Shown piece after piece: positions 1 to 7,182 of a stretch of DNA of 28,663 nt. The DNA comes from Thermomicrobiales bacterium (GTDB lineage Bacteria > Chloroflexota > Chloroflexia > Thermomicrobiales > UBA6265), in assembly GCA_041390825.1 (NCBI GenBank), contig JAWKPF010000045.1:1-28663 (forward strand), read 5' to 3'. Each line of letters starts with the position of its first letter. The stretch's first letter is position 1. The notes below the pieces were generated by a model. The model was not told the DNA's origin. It saw nothing but the letters and a program-made list of their open reading frames with translations, and made no database searches. A program made the translations under genes and the position numbers.

Positions 1-363
1 CTTCTCGACGAAGAAGGAATAGTCCATTCCCATCGTCTGCAGCGTCATCGCGGAATAGACCCGGATGCACTCGGCATATTCGGCCGCGGTCAGGTAGCCG
101 TGTTGAAAGCCCCGGGCAAACGGCGCGCCCTGCACCTTCACATGTACCCAGCCGTTCACATCCTCCCGGCTCGCCTGATCGAGCCAGCCTTGCTGCTCTT
201 CGGTCAACGGTGCTGGTGATGCCACCGGGGTGGCGCTCTGGGCCGCGACGCGCGTTTGCCCGATCATCGCGGCGGCAGCGCTGCCGGCCGCGAGCGACCC
301 CAGGCGGCGGCGGGAAAGCGCATATGACTCGCTTGTCAGGAGACTGGTTCCTCTCTTGGTCAT
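1..363 (-). CDS. Tat-exported C45/phospholipase B-like hydrolase, N-terminal part (runs off the window)
   Basis: The reverse strand is open without a stop from an ATG at 363 to the window edge, giving 121 residues. The start is preceded by AAAGGAAG at a suitable distance. The N-terminus carries a twin-arginine signal (SRRRLGSLAAG, about residues 17-27) and an Ala-rich hydrophobic stretch, then a linker with ATPVASPAP. The mature part contains GAPFARGFQHGYLTAAEY. This matches the G-x-P-x-x-x-G-x-Q-H-G-x-L pattern found near the start of C45/acyltransferase-like and phospholipase B-like N-terminal nucleophile hydrolases. The catalytic nucleophile would lie beyond the window, so the family call rests on this one block. 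It probably acts outside the membrane on an amide or ester. Substrate is unknown. Confidence 0.6.
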   Translation of the reverse strand, partial: MTKRGTSLLTSESYALSRRRLGSLAAGSAAAAMIGQTRVAAQSATPVASPAPLTEEQQGWLDQASREDVNGWVHVKVQGAPFARGFQHGYLTAAEYAECIRVYSAMTLQTMGMDYSFFVEK

Positions 364-498
364 GGTCGATGGCTTCCTTTGCGAACGTTGGCTGAGGAGA
401 AGAAGGAACCCATCCATTCTTGCATGTGGTGGCAATACCGGGATCGAGCGTTCGCGCTCCCAGGGCGACCGACGCCGGTGAGCGTCCATCGAAAACGC

Positions 499-528
499 TT
501 GGAACGTGTGTGCTGATTCTGCTAGACT
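499..528 (+). promoter_or_regulatory. Predicted sigma70-type promoter for the NYN gene
   Basis: TTGGAA (499-504) and TAGACT (523-528) are separated by 18 bases. Transcription would start near 535, leaving a leader of about 80 nucleotides before the ATG at 618. Each hexamer matches the consensus at four of six positions, so the call is tentative. Confidence 0.4.
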
Positions 529-541
529 AACGTCAATATCC

Positions 542-596
542 CCTGCCGCTTCTGGTGGCAGGCAGAGGAGTTGTCGCAAGGCAGCTCCTCTTTTTT
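542..596 (+). terminator. Two-hairpin leader ending in an intrinsic terminator, upstream of the NYN gene
   Basis: Hairpin 1 pairs CCTGCC (542-547) with GGCAGG (557-562) around a 9-base loop. Hairpin 2 pairs 565-574 with 581-590 as ten base pairs, two of them G-U, around the loop CGCAAG. It is followed directly by six T residues (591-596). This is a textbook Rho-independent terminator. It lies between the predicted promoter and the start codon of the gene it precedes, so it is placed as an attenuator rather than the end of a known gene. No upstream plus-strand gene ends here. An alternative is that 535-596 is a short stand-alone small RNA. Confidence 0.7.
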
Positions 597-617
597 GCCA
601 CCTTGGGCTATAGACCG

Positions 618-1277
618 ATGCGTGTTGCTGTCTACATCGATGGCTTCTCGTTCTACTACGCATGTTTCAGTGGCCGCACGAAAGCCCCCTTCAAGGGACT
701 GAAGTGGGTCGATTTCGAGCGCCTTGCCAGAAACCTCTTTCCAAACGACGATCTCGTGGCCGTTCACTACTTCACCGCGATCGCGCCAAACCCGCCCGAC
801 GACCCTGGTCAGGCTGATCGACACGCCAACTACCTGGACGCATTGAGAGCTTATTCAGCAGTCACGGTACACGTAGGCAAGTTCGTGAAATCCAAGCGCG
901 AGGTGGCACTGGTGCGCTGCCCTGCGGGAATGGCCATCCAGCAAACTGCATTTGTCTGGCAAGAGAAGAAGAGTGACGTCGCACTTGCCGCGACGCTGAT
1001 TGTCGATGCAGTTCAACGAAACGCGGATGCGCTTGTATTGGTGACAAATGACTCCGATTTTGTGCCAGCGGTGCAGATTGCCAAGAAAGTCTCAGAGTGT
1101 ATTGTCGGTGTCGTCAGTCCAGACTTGGCGGTCTCGAAGGACCTCGCAAAGACAGCTGACTTCGCGTGGCAATTCGACAAGGGGCTGCTTCCGGTGTCAC
1201 AGCTACCAGATCCTGTTGTTACTCCGACAGGGAGGGTCATCCACAAGCCGACACGTTGGAGAGCGAACCCCGACTAA
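618..1277 (+). CDS. NYN-domain (PIN-like) putative ribonuclease
   Basis: The protein has 219 residues starting at ATG 618. A longer reading from GTG 555 would begin inside the leader hairpins, so the MRVAVYIDG start is preferred even though no clear ribosome binding site precedes it. The fold is recognisable from YIDGFSFYY (Asp8), EKKSDVALA (Asp120) and VTNDSDFVPA (Asp145, Asp147). These are the spaced acidic residues that bind metal in NYN/LabA-like nucleases of the PIN superfamily. Family members cut or process RNA; the target here is unknown. The C-terminal 30 residues (PVVTPTGRVIHKP) lie outside the domain. The gene stands alone behind a leader with a terminator. Its TAA overlaps the TAG of the convergent permease gene by two bases. 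Confidence 0.85.
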   Translation: MRVAVYIDGFSFYYACFSGRTKAPFKGLKWVDFERLARNLFPNDDLVAVHYFTAIAPNPPDDPGQADRHANYLDALRAYSAVTVHVGKFVKSKREVALVRCPAGMAIQQTAFVWQEKKSDVALAATLIVDAVQRNADALVLVTNDSDFVPAVQIAKKVSECIVGVVSPDLAVSKDLAKTADFAWQFDKGLLPVSQLPDPVVTPTGRVIHKPTRWRANPD

Positions 1278-2239
1278 TCCTCCGTCACCGCGTACGCAAT
1301 CAACAGCGCCAGGATCAAGCCGCCCTGGATCATCATGCGTACCGATTCGTCGATGTTCTCGACGGTGAGCAGATTGATGAGGATGGTCATCACCAGCGCG
1401 CCGCCGATGGTGCCGATGATCTTGCCGCGCCCCCCGATGATCGAGGTGCCCCCAATCACGACTGCCGCGATCGACATGAGCATGTACGGGTCGCCAGCGG
1501 TTTTCGAGCTATACCCGGTGCGGCCGAGGAGCAACAATCCGGTGATGGCCGCGAACAAGCTGCACAGCGCATAGGTTGCGATCTGGATCGCGGTGGTCGG
1601 CACACCGGAGATGTAGGACGCGCGTGGGTTGTTGCCGATGGCGTAGATTCCCCGGCCGTACGACGTGAAATGCAGCAGCACCACGCAGACCAGCGTCACC
1701 GCGAGCAGGACCCATACCGGCGCGGGCACGCCCAGGATCTTGTCCTTCGCCCAGAACTCCAGGAACGGCGATTTTCCGCTCACCGGTTTCCCCGCGTTGT
1801 AGACGAGCAAGACGCCCTGGATGATGCTCAGGGTGGCCAGGGTCATCACCAACGGCGGCAGCCGCAGCACCGTCACCCCCAGCCCATTGCAGACGCCGAC
1901 CAAGATCGCGATCACCAGGGTGACCAGAATGCCCCCCAATTGCCCGATTTGGGTCATCAGGTTGCCGGCGACGACGCCGGTCATGGTAATCACCGCCGCC
2001 ACCGAAAGATCGATGCCGCCCATCAGGATCACCAGTGTCTGCCCAGCGGCCACGATACCCAGAAAGGCCGCTGTGCGCAGCGTGAGCATGGTGTAGTTGA
2101 CCGAGCGAAACCCTTCGGTGCGATAGAGGCTGAATCCCCAAAGGAGCAAGAGCACCACAAAGGTCAGAATCACCGGATCGATGCGGATGCCGCGCAGCCG
2201 CGCGCTCACGCCGGACGATGTCGTGGGTAGGGAAGCCAT
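1274..2239 (-). CDS. Sugar-type ABC transporter permease (RbsC family, BPD_transp_2)
   Basis: The protein has 321 residues with about eight to ten hydrophobic segments. The diagnostic block QTLVILMGGIDLSVAAVITM is near residue 70, and GRGIYAIGNNPRAS and IGGTSIIGGRGKIIGTIGGA lie in the C-terminal half, all typical of ribose/xylose-type permeases. It forms part of the membrane channel of a monosaccharide importer. The ATG at 2239 follows the upstream stop by one base and is preceded by GAGGAG, so this start is preferred to an in-frame codon at 2272 inside the upstream gene. It is probably translationally coupled to the ATPase-permease fusion and would pair with that protein's permease half. It is the last gene of the operon, and no terminator hairpin was seen before the convergent NYN gene. 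Confidence 0.9.
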   Translation of the reverse strand: MASLPTTSSGVSARLRGIRIDPVILTFVVLLLLWGFSLYRTEGFRSVNYTMLTLRTAAFLGIVAAGQTLVILMGGIDLSVAAVITMTGVVAGNLMTQIGQLGGILVTLVIAILVGVCNGLGVTVLRLPPLVMTLATLSIIQGVLLVYNAGKPVSGKSPFLEFWAKDKILGVPAPVWVLLAVTLVCVVLLHFTSYGRGIYAIGNNPRASYISGVPTTAIQIATYALCSLFAAITGLLLLGRTGYSSKTAGDPYMLMSIAAVVIGGTSIIGGRGKIIGTIGGALVMTILINLLTVENIDESVRMMIQGGLILALLIAYAVTED

Positions 2240-2240
2240 C

Positions 2241-4862
2241 TCAGCGGCGCTCCTCGATACGGTAGGCGGCAAACGTCTTGATCCCGATCGCCACGATCAG
2301 CACCAGGCCATAGATGACCCGCTGATAGGCAACCGAGAACCCGGAAATGAAGAGGATTTGCGTAACGAGCCCGAGCGAGAGCACACCGGCAATCGTGCCG
2401 CGTAGATGCCCTTGACCACCCAGGAAGCTGACCCCGCCGAGGACCGCCGCGGCGATGGCTGCCAGCGTGTAGGTTCCGCCGATGAGTGGATCGCCCGATC
2501 CGGCGTAGGCCGAAAGCCCGATACCGGCGAGCGCGGCAAAAAGCCCGGAGATGATGTAGGCCGCGATGCGCAGATGCTTGACCGGCAAACCACTGAAGAA
2601 CGCGCCGCGCTCGTTGTCGCCGATCGCGTAGATGCCGACACCAAGCGGGGTGCGCTTGATGCCGTACCTCCAGAAGAGCAACGCCCCGATCAGCACCAGC
2701 AGACTGACCGGAATGACTCCTCCGATCTGCCCGATGAAGCGTGAGGAGAACGAACGCGGCAGATGCCCTCCCGCCGAAGGCAGGACCCAGAGCGCAGCGC
2801 CCGCCCAGATGAACGATGTCGCCAGGGTGACGATGATGGCCGGCAGCTTGATGTACGAGACGATCGCGCCGGTAAAGAGCCCGATCAACGCCCCGCCAGC
2901 CAACACCATGGTGACCGCTTTGATCATGGAGAGCGGGTTGTCCCACATCTGGGTGGCCAGGATGCAGGTGAAGAGACTCATCATGTTGCCAAGCGAGAGA
3001 TCGATTCCTCCGGTGAGCATGATGACCGATTGCGACATCGCCGCCAGGAACAGGGGAAAGAGCCACGCCGACAGATTGTTCACCGTGTCGATGCCGAAGG
3101 TGTTGCGGTTCATATAGAGGTAGATCAGCGCGAAGATGGCCGTGACCGCATAGATCGGCAGCACATCCTGCCAGGCGCGCGAGAGCTTGCTGAAAACACC
3201 GAGTTTGGCCAGCGGATTCAGCGAGCGTTCCGGCGACGTTTCGGACGTGGTTCCCGCAACGGGCGTCCTGGCGCCTTCGGCCCTGGCTTCCAGCGTTTCG
3301 GCGATCTGTTTCTCACCGCCCACCACCGAGGCGTGCACCACGTTCTCTTCGGTTACGTCGTCGCCGCTCAGCGTCACCACCGGTTGGCGCTCGTACATCA
3401 CCATCACGCGGTCGCTCAAGCCCAGCAGCTCGATCGTGTCCGAGGTGATCAGCAGAATCGATGCCCCGGCCGCGGTCAGCTCGCGCATGAGGCGATGAAT
3501 CTCCTGCTTGGTGCCGACATCGATTCCGCGCGTCGGCTCCGACAGCAGCAGGATTTCCGGTTCCTGCGGTAGCCATTTGGCGATCGCGACTTTTTGCTGA
3601 TTTCCGCCGCTCAGGCGCAGCACCCGCTGTTTGGGGGAGCGCAACTTGATTTGCAGCTTGGCGATCAGCGAATCGATCAGCGTCCGCTCGCGGCCCCGGT
3701 CGATCAGGCCGAACCTGCTGACTGCATTCAGATTGGGCAGCGCCAGGTTGTCGCTCACCGGGAGCTGCAGGACGAGCCCTTCGGTCTTGCGGTCTTCTGG
3801 CACAAAGGCGTAGCGCCGGGACATGGCCGCGCGCGGTCCGCGCACCGCCGCGGGCTGGCCATCGAGCAAGACCTCGCCCTCGACCCGATGCAACCCGAAG
3901 AGCGCGGCCAGCAGCTCGCGTTGCCCCTGTCCCTGCAACCCGCCAAGGCCCAGGATCTCACCCCGATGCAGATCGAAATCGACGTTCTGGAAGCGGTGCC
4001 CGGAGCTGAGATTGCGAACCGAGAGCACCACCGGTCCGGCCATCAGTTCCTCGATCGGTGGCTTCGGTGGGAAGATATCGGTGATCTCGCGCCCGACCAT
4101 GAACTTGACCAACTGGTCGGTCGTGGTGCCCGGAGTGGCTACCGTGGTGACGTACTCGCCGTTCTTGAGCACCGTGATCCGATCGGTGATCGCGAAGATC
4201 TCTTCCAGCCGGTGGGAAACGAAGACCACGGCCACACCCCGGTCGCGCAGCTTGCGCAACGAGGTGAAGAAGAGCTCAACCTGGCTCTTGTCGAGGGCGG
4301 AGGTGGCTTCGTCCAGAATGAGGAGCTTCGGCTCGGCGACGATCGCCTTGGCGAACTCGACAAGTTGCCGCTCGGCGAGCGGAAGCTCTCCTGCCTGGGC
4401 CTGTGGATCGATCTCTACTCCGAGATCGTCGAAGATTCGGGTTGCCTCTGCTTCGATGCGCGCGTAATCGACCTGCCCGAACCTGGTGGTCGGCATGCGC
4501 CCAAGGAAGATGTTCTCCGCCACGGTCAGGTGCGGGCTGAGACTCAGTTCCTGGTGGACGGTGCTGATGCCGATCGCTTCGGCCTGGTGCGGCGACAAGC
4601 CCTGATACGTGACGCCGTCGAACGTGATCGTGCCGGAATCGGGTTGATGCACTCCCGTCACCAGGTTGATCCAGGTGCTCTTGCCGGCGCCGTTCTCGCC
4701 CATCAACGCGTGAATTTCGCCAGGGTAGACATCGAAGCCCACCCGATCGAGCACGACATTGCCCGCGAACGACTTGGTCAAGTCGGCGGTGCGCAGAATG
4801 GGCGCGGTATCGAACGGCGGCACTGGTGTCCCCGGGGGACGTTCGGCGGTCTCGGTAGTCAC
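2241..4862 (-). CDS. Fused sugar ABC transporter: RbsA-type double ATPase joined to RbsC-type permease
   Basis: One uninterrupted reading frame of 873 residues from GTG 4862 (GAGAGGGA just upstream) joins two proteins that are usually separate. A TTG at 4880 is an alternative start. Numbering here is from the GTG. The first nucleotide-binding domain has Walker A GENGAGKST (55-63), Walker B LLILDEATSALD (about 181-192) and the switch VSHR. The second has the degenerate Walker A expected in RbsA (GLGGLQGQGQRE), VPEDRKTEGL, the signature LSGGNQQK and LLLSEPTRGID. A linker of about 45 residues leads into a permease domain (about 566-873) with IMLTGGIDLSLGNMMS. It powers uptake of a sugar bound by the upstream exported binding protein. 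In the second Walker B motif Ser stands where Asp is normal (LLLSEPTRG). Substrate is not predictable. Confidence 0.92.
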   Translation of the reverse strand: MTTETAERPPGTPVPPFDTAPILRTADLTKSFAGNVVLDRVGFDVYPGEIHALMGENGAGKSTWINLVTGVHQPDSGTITFDGVTYQGLSPHQAEAIGISTVHQELSLSPHLTVAENIFLGRMPTTRFGQVDYARIEAEATRIFDDLGVEIDPQAQAGELPLAERQLVEFAKAIVAEPKLLILDEATSALDKSQVELFFTSLRKLRDRGVAVVFVSHRLEEIFAITDRITVLKNGEYVTTVATPGTTTDQLVKFMVGREITDIFPPKPPIEELMAGPVVLSVRNLSSGHRFQNVDFDLHRGEILGLGGLQGQGQRELLAALFGLHRVEGEVLLDGQPAAVRGPRAAMSRRYAFVPEDRKTEGLVLQLPVSDNLALPNLNAVSRFGLIDRGRERTLIDSLIAKLQIKLRSPKQRVLRLSGGNQQKVAIAKWLPQEPEILLLSEPTRGIDVGTKQEIHRLMRELTAAGASILLITSDTIELLGLSDRVMVMYERQPVVTLSGDDVTEENVVHASVVGGEKQIAETLEARAEGARTPVAGTTSETSPERSLNPLAKLGVFSKLSRAWQDVLPIYAVTAIFALIYLYMNRNTFGIDTVNNLSAWLFPLFLAAMSQSVIMLTGGIDLSLGNMMSLFTCILATQMWDNPLSMIKAVTMVLAGGALIGLFTGAIVSYIKLPAIIVTLATSFIWAGAALWVLPSAGGHLPRSFSSRFIGQIGGVIPVSLLVLIGALLFWRYGIKRTPLGVGIYAIGDNERGAFFSGLPVKHLRIAAYIISGLFAALAGIGLSAYAGSGDPLIGGTYTLAAIAAAVLGGVSFLGGQGHLRGTIAGVLSLGLVTQILFISGFSVAYQRVIYGLVLIVAIGIKTFAAYRIEERR

Positions 4863-5011
4863 GAATCCCTCTCGAAGCAATGAATTGCGCAGTGCTGGCG
4901 CTCACCAGTCGCAATGCAGCTGCCTGTGCTGTGCGAGCGCGACAGCGCGATAGCTCAGCTTGCCGACAACCGGGTTTCCGGGATGAAGGCATGGCCTGGG
5001 GTGCGTCCGTT

Positions 5012-5028
5012 ATCGACCTGCGGTCGAT
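5012..5028. promoter_or_regulatory. 17-base dyad, possible operator upstream of the ATPase-permease gene
   Basis: ATCGACC (5012-5018), TGC, GGTCGAT (5022-5028) form a perfect inverted repeat. An overlapping dyad, CCTGCG (5017-5022) with CGCAGG (5029-5034), shares the site. It lies about 150 bases upstream of the GTG at 4862. No convincing promoter was found beside it, so the regulatory role is a guess. Confidence 0.3.
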
Positions 5029-5110
5029 CGCAGGACACAGGTTCCTGCGCTACGATCGCTCCCTCCGCCGTGAAGGGCTCGGTGCCCTTTCGGGTCCGGA
5101 GTCCTGGGTC

Positions 5111-5190
5111 CGGAGCCCGGAGACAGCCGCGCTGGCCGTAGTGGCACCCGTGGCCGCCAATCGGAGTCCGGGGACAGCCGCGCCGGCCGT
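5111..5190. repeat. Direct repeat, two copies of 29 bases at a 51-base offset
   Basis: Copies at 5111-5139 and 5162-5190 match at 26 of 29 positions. Both contain GACAGCCGCGC followed by GGCCGT. The mismatches are single-base transitions, consistent with a duplicated intergenic element drifting by point mutation. Confidence 0.7.
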
Positions 5191-5311
5191 GGCGAAGGGC
5201 CTCTGTGCCCTCTCGTGTCGCATTCGCGGGCTCGCGAGGGCACGGACGCCCTTTCCTCCGACCGGATGGGTTCGGCGACCATAGAGGACAGCCCCCATCG
5301 GACGATGCGCA

Positions 5312-5343
5312 TGTCCCGTTCCCAACGAATTGGGAACGGGACA
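5312..5343 (-). terminator. Perfect 14-bp hairpin after the binding-protein gene
   Basis: Bases 5312-5325 pair perfectly with 5330-5343 around the tetraloop CGAA (palindromic on both strands apart from the loop). It starts 17 bases past the binding-protein stop. No T-run follows on the minus strand. It may therefore act as a partial terminator or as a 3' end that protects the binding-protein message, as is common between binding-protein and transporter genes. Confidence 0.65.
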
Positions 5344-5359
5344 CGGACGGTCGATCGAA

Positions 5360-6463
5360 CTAGGCGGCCGGTGTCGCTTCAGGGGCGGCCATCGCTCCCT
5401 CGATGATCGCCTGGCGCTCGGCCGGTCCCGGAACCTCGGGAATCGAGTACCAGTCCTCCGGCAGACTCTCGTCGGCCCACTCGCAGACGTTGTCGTCGGT
5501 AATTTCTGGCAACGGCACCACGACCCGGCTCGGCACCGGCTGGCCCTGCTTGGCGAGGATGCCGAGGTCGAGCGCAATGACCGCCATGTAGTTCACCTGC
5601 GCGGTCGAGAAGGAGGTGAAGCCGTCCTCCAGCAGATCGCACCACTGCAGCAGATAGGCGTTGTAGTTCTCACCGGTGATCGGTACGAACGGCAGGCCCA
5701 TCGCCTGCATCGTCTTGAGGGCGGCCGAAGCGTGCGCGCCTGCCTGGCACCAGATGCCGACCACGTCCGGATGCGCGGCCAGCAGGCTCTCCATCTCGGT
5801 CAGGGCAGGAGCCTCGTTGTACTCGATGTTGGCGGTGCCGACGATCTCCACGTCTGGATACTGCGCAAAGACCTCTTCGGCGCCGGCCCAGCGGGCCTCG
5901 CTGACGGAGATGCCGGCCGGACCGTTGATCGCCAGGATCGGTCCCGAGCCGCCGATTTGATCGACCAGCCACTGGGCGGTCATGTTGCCCCATTGATGCT
6001 GATCGGTGTTGATCTTGGCCGTGAGCTGATCGGTCGTGACTTCCGAGTCCCAGTTGACCACGATCACGCCGGCGTTGTGCGCCGATTCGACCACCTGGTC
6101 GAGCGCGGTAGCCGATCCGGCGATCAGCAGGCAGATGTCGTATTGCTGATCGATCATCGTCTGGATTTGAGCGATCTGGGTGGCCGTGTCGCCGTTGGCG
6201 TCGAAGACCTGGAAGTCGATGGTCGCGCCCATGTCGACCAGACGCTGCACCTCGGCCTCGATCTCGTTCTGGGTCTCCGTCATCCATGACGGGGTCGTGT
6301 AGATGGTCGACCAACCGACCTTGAGCGGCGCCAGCCCTTCGACCGGCGGCCAGTTCTCATCCTGGGCAAACGCGCCCAGTTGCAGCTTGCCAGTCGCGGC
6401 GACCGCCGCGGTGAGCGCTGCGGAACCAACGACGAATCGTCGACGATCGAGTGTCTTGTCCAC
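5360..6463 (-). CDS. Sugar ABC transporter substrate-binding protein (RbsB-like, Tat-exported)
   Basis: The protein has 367 residues starting at ATG 6463. The N-terminus has the twin-arginine motif DRRRFVVGSA (about residues 6-15), a hydrophobic stretch and a likely cleavage after AFA before QDENW. The rest fits the Peripl_BP_4 family: LKVGWSTIYTTPSWMTETQ near the start, then DANGDTATQIAQIQTMIDQQYD, LAINGPAGISVSEARWAG and DVVGIWCQAGAHASAALKTMQAMG. It captures a sugar or related small molecule outside the membrane and delivers it to the transporter encoded downstream. It is the first gene of the minus-strand operon and is followed by a stable hairpin. The C-terminus ends in an Ala/Pro-rich tail. 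The ligand cannot be read from the sequence. Confidence 0.9.
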   Translation of the reverse strand: MDKTLDRRRFVVGSAALTAAVAATGKLQLGAFAQDENWPPVEGLAPLKVGWSTIYTTPSWMTETQNEIEAEVQRLVDMGATIDFQVFDANGDTATQIAQIQTMIDQQYDICLLIAGSATALDQVVESAHNAGVIVVNWDSEVTTDQLTAKINTDQHQWGNMTAQWLVDQIGGSGPILAINGPAGISVSEARWAGAEEVFAQYPDVEIVGTANIEYNEAPALTEMESLLAAHPDVVGIWCQAGAHASAALKTMQAMGLPFVPITGENYNAYLLQWCDLLEDGFTSFSTAQVNYMAVIALDLGILAKQGQPVPSRVVVPLPEITDDNVCEWADESLPEDWYSIPEVPGPAERQAIIEGAMAAPEATPAA

Positions 6464-6508
6464 GGGGAAAACTCCTTCATTCAGACAACGGGGCCGAATC
6501 GACGGAAT

Positions 6509-6528
6509 CGGGACACGCGCGTGTCCCG
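6509..6528. promoter_or_regulatory. 20-base perfect palindrome, candidate operator of the sugar transporter operon
   Basis: CGGGACACGCGCGTGTCCCG is a perfect palindrome with a central CG. It occupies about +1 to +20 of the predicted minus-strand transcript. Length, symmetry and position fit a LacI/GalR-type operator. No such regulator gene is in the window. It could instead be a 5' untranslated hairpin. The 10-base block TGTCCCGTTC beginning at 6522 recurs exactly in the hairpin behind this same gene (5312-5321). Confidence 0.5.
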
Positions 6529-6534
6529 TTCGTT

Positions 6535-6563
6535 ACTCTACACAAGCTGATAACGCAACACAA
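6535..6563 (-). promoter_or_regulatory. Predicted promoter of the sugar transporter operon
   Basis: On the minus strand TTGTGT (6563-6558) and TAGAGT (6540-6535) are 17 bases apart, which places the start of transcription near 6528 at the edge of the palindrome. The -35 box matches the consensus weakly. The -10 matches at four of six positions. Confidence 0.4.
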
Positions 6564-6912
6564 TCGGGTGTTTGGGGATTTTCCCCTTCGACTATGACCA
6601 CTCAGGCGCCCACTCCTCGAGGCGATTGTCCGGAGCGGGACACACCGAGAACGTCCGCTTCGGTACACGATGCGTGAGAATCCGCTCATCCCCGGCAATG
6701 ACGTCCGTATCGACGACGTCAACGGGAAGCAGGGGTTCGAGGTCGATGGAAAAGCGTGAAGAGAAGGACTGATCAGCGTCTCTGGGCGCGAGTGTTCTGC
6801 CGCTTCTTCCCGTGTGCCCGGTGAAGATTCGCAAGAACGGCGATAATTGCCGGGAGAAAGCGAGTTTGCGATCCATTTCGCCGGCTCCATGGCTCCAGTG
6901 CGAGGATGTGCA
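6564..6912. other. Intergenic region before the acylphosphatase gene
   Basis: About 350 bases with no supported gene. GGGGA-TTT-TCCCC (6574-6586) is a small dyad close to the divergent promoter region. A 28-codon frame at 6670-6756 lacks a clear ribosome binding site and is not called. A plus-strand promoter for the acylphosphatase must lie here, but none stands out. Confidence 0.45.
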
Positions 6913-7182
6913 ATGAAGCGTCGCGTCGTGCTTCGAATCTGGGGACGGGTTCAGGGCGTCAACTACCGGCGAGCCGCGCAACGCGAGGCTGTGCGTCTCG
7001 AGGTGACCGGGTTCGCGCGGAACATGCCGGACGATTCGGTCTGGATCGAGGCTGAAGGGACCGAAGACGCCATCGAAAAGTACGTTGCCTGGTGCGAAAA
7101 AGGTCCCCCGCGCTCTGAAGTCACGCGTTTCGAGGTCCAGGATGGCGACCTCGTCGGATACAAGGGATTCGAGATCTATTGA
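6913..7182 (+). CDS. acyP: Acylphosphatase
   Basis: The protein has 89 residues, close to the usual 90-100. The ATG at 6913 is preceded by GCGAGG, and the protein opens directly with the ferredoxin-like strand RRVVLRIWGRVQGVNYRR. It carries the acylphosphatase signature with the catalytic Arg19 (GVQ-type loop GRVQGVNYR) and the catalytic Asn37 (GFARNMPDDSV). It hydrolyses acyl phosphates such as carbamoyl or 1,3-bisphosphoglycerate groups in the cytoplasm. Its TGA overlaps the TTG start of the next gene, so the two are probably co-transcribed and translationally coupled. Confidence 0.92.
   Translation: MKRRVVLRIWGRVQGVNYRRAAQREAVRLEVTGFARNMPDDSVWIEAEGTEDAIEKYVAWCEKGPPRSEVTRFEVQDGDLVGYKGFEIY

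Larger units (their letters stand above)
4863..5311. other. Long spacer inside the transporter operon
   Basis: About 450 bases separate the binding-protein hairpin from the ATPase-permease start. Several frames are open but show no domain, start signal or protein-like composition, so no gene is called. The spacer holds an inverted repeat (5012-5028) and a 29-base direct repeat in two copies (5111-5139 and 5162-5190). Its G+C content is very high around 5080-5280. Confidence 0.6.

Noticed and set aside
1166..2230. Long plus-strand frames opposite the permease and ATPase genes (also 2763-3572 and 3594-4883)
   Set aside because: They are antisense shadows in GC-rich coding DNA, rich in Arg, His, Asp and Gln. 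The minus-strand frames carry complete transporter motifs.
4880..5284. Plus-strand open frame of 134 codons in the transporter spacer
   Set aside because: High G+C removes stops in several frames here. Composition is Arg/Pro/Ala-rich without a domain, and the frame overlaps the repeats and the start of the ATPase gene.
6670..6756. 28-codon plus-strand frame (MRENPLIPGNDVRIDDVNGK...)
   Set aside because: Composition is protein-like and it may be a remnant, but it is too short, lacks a clear ribosome binding site and matches no family I know.
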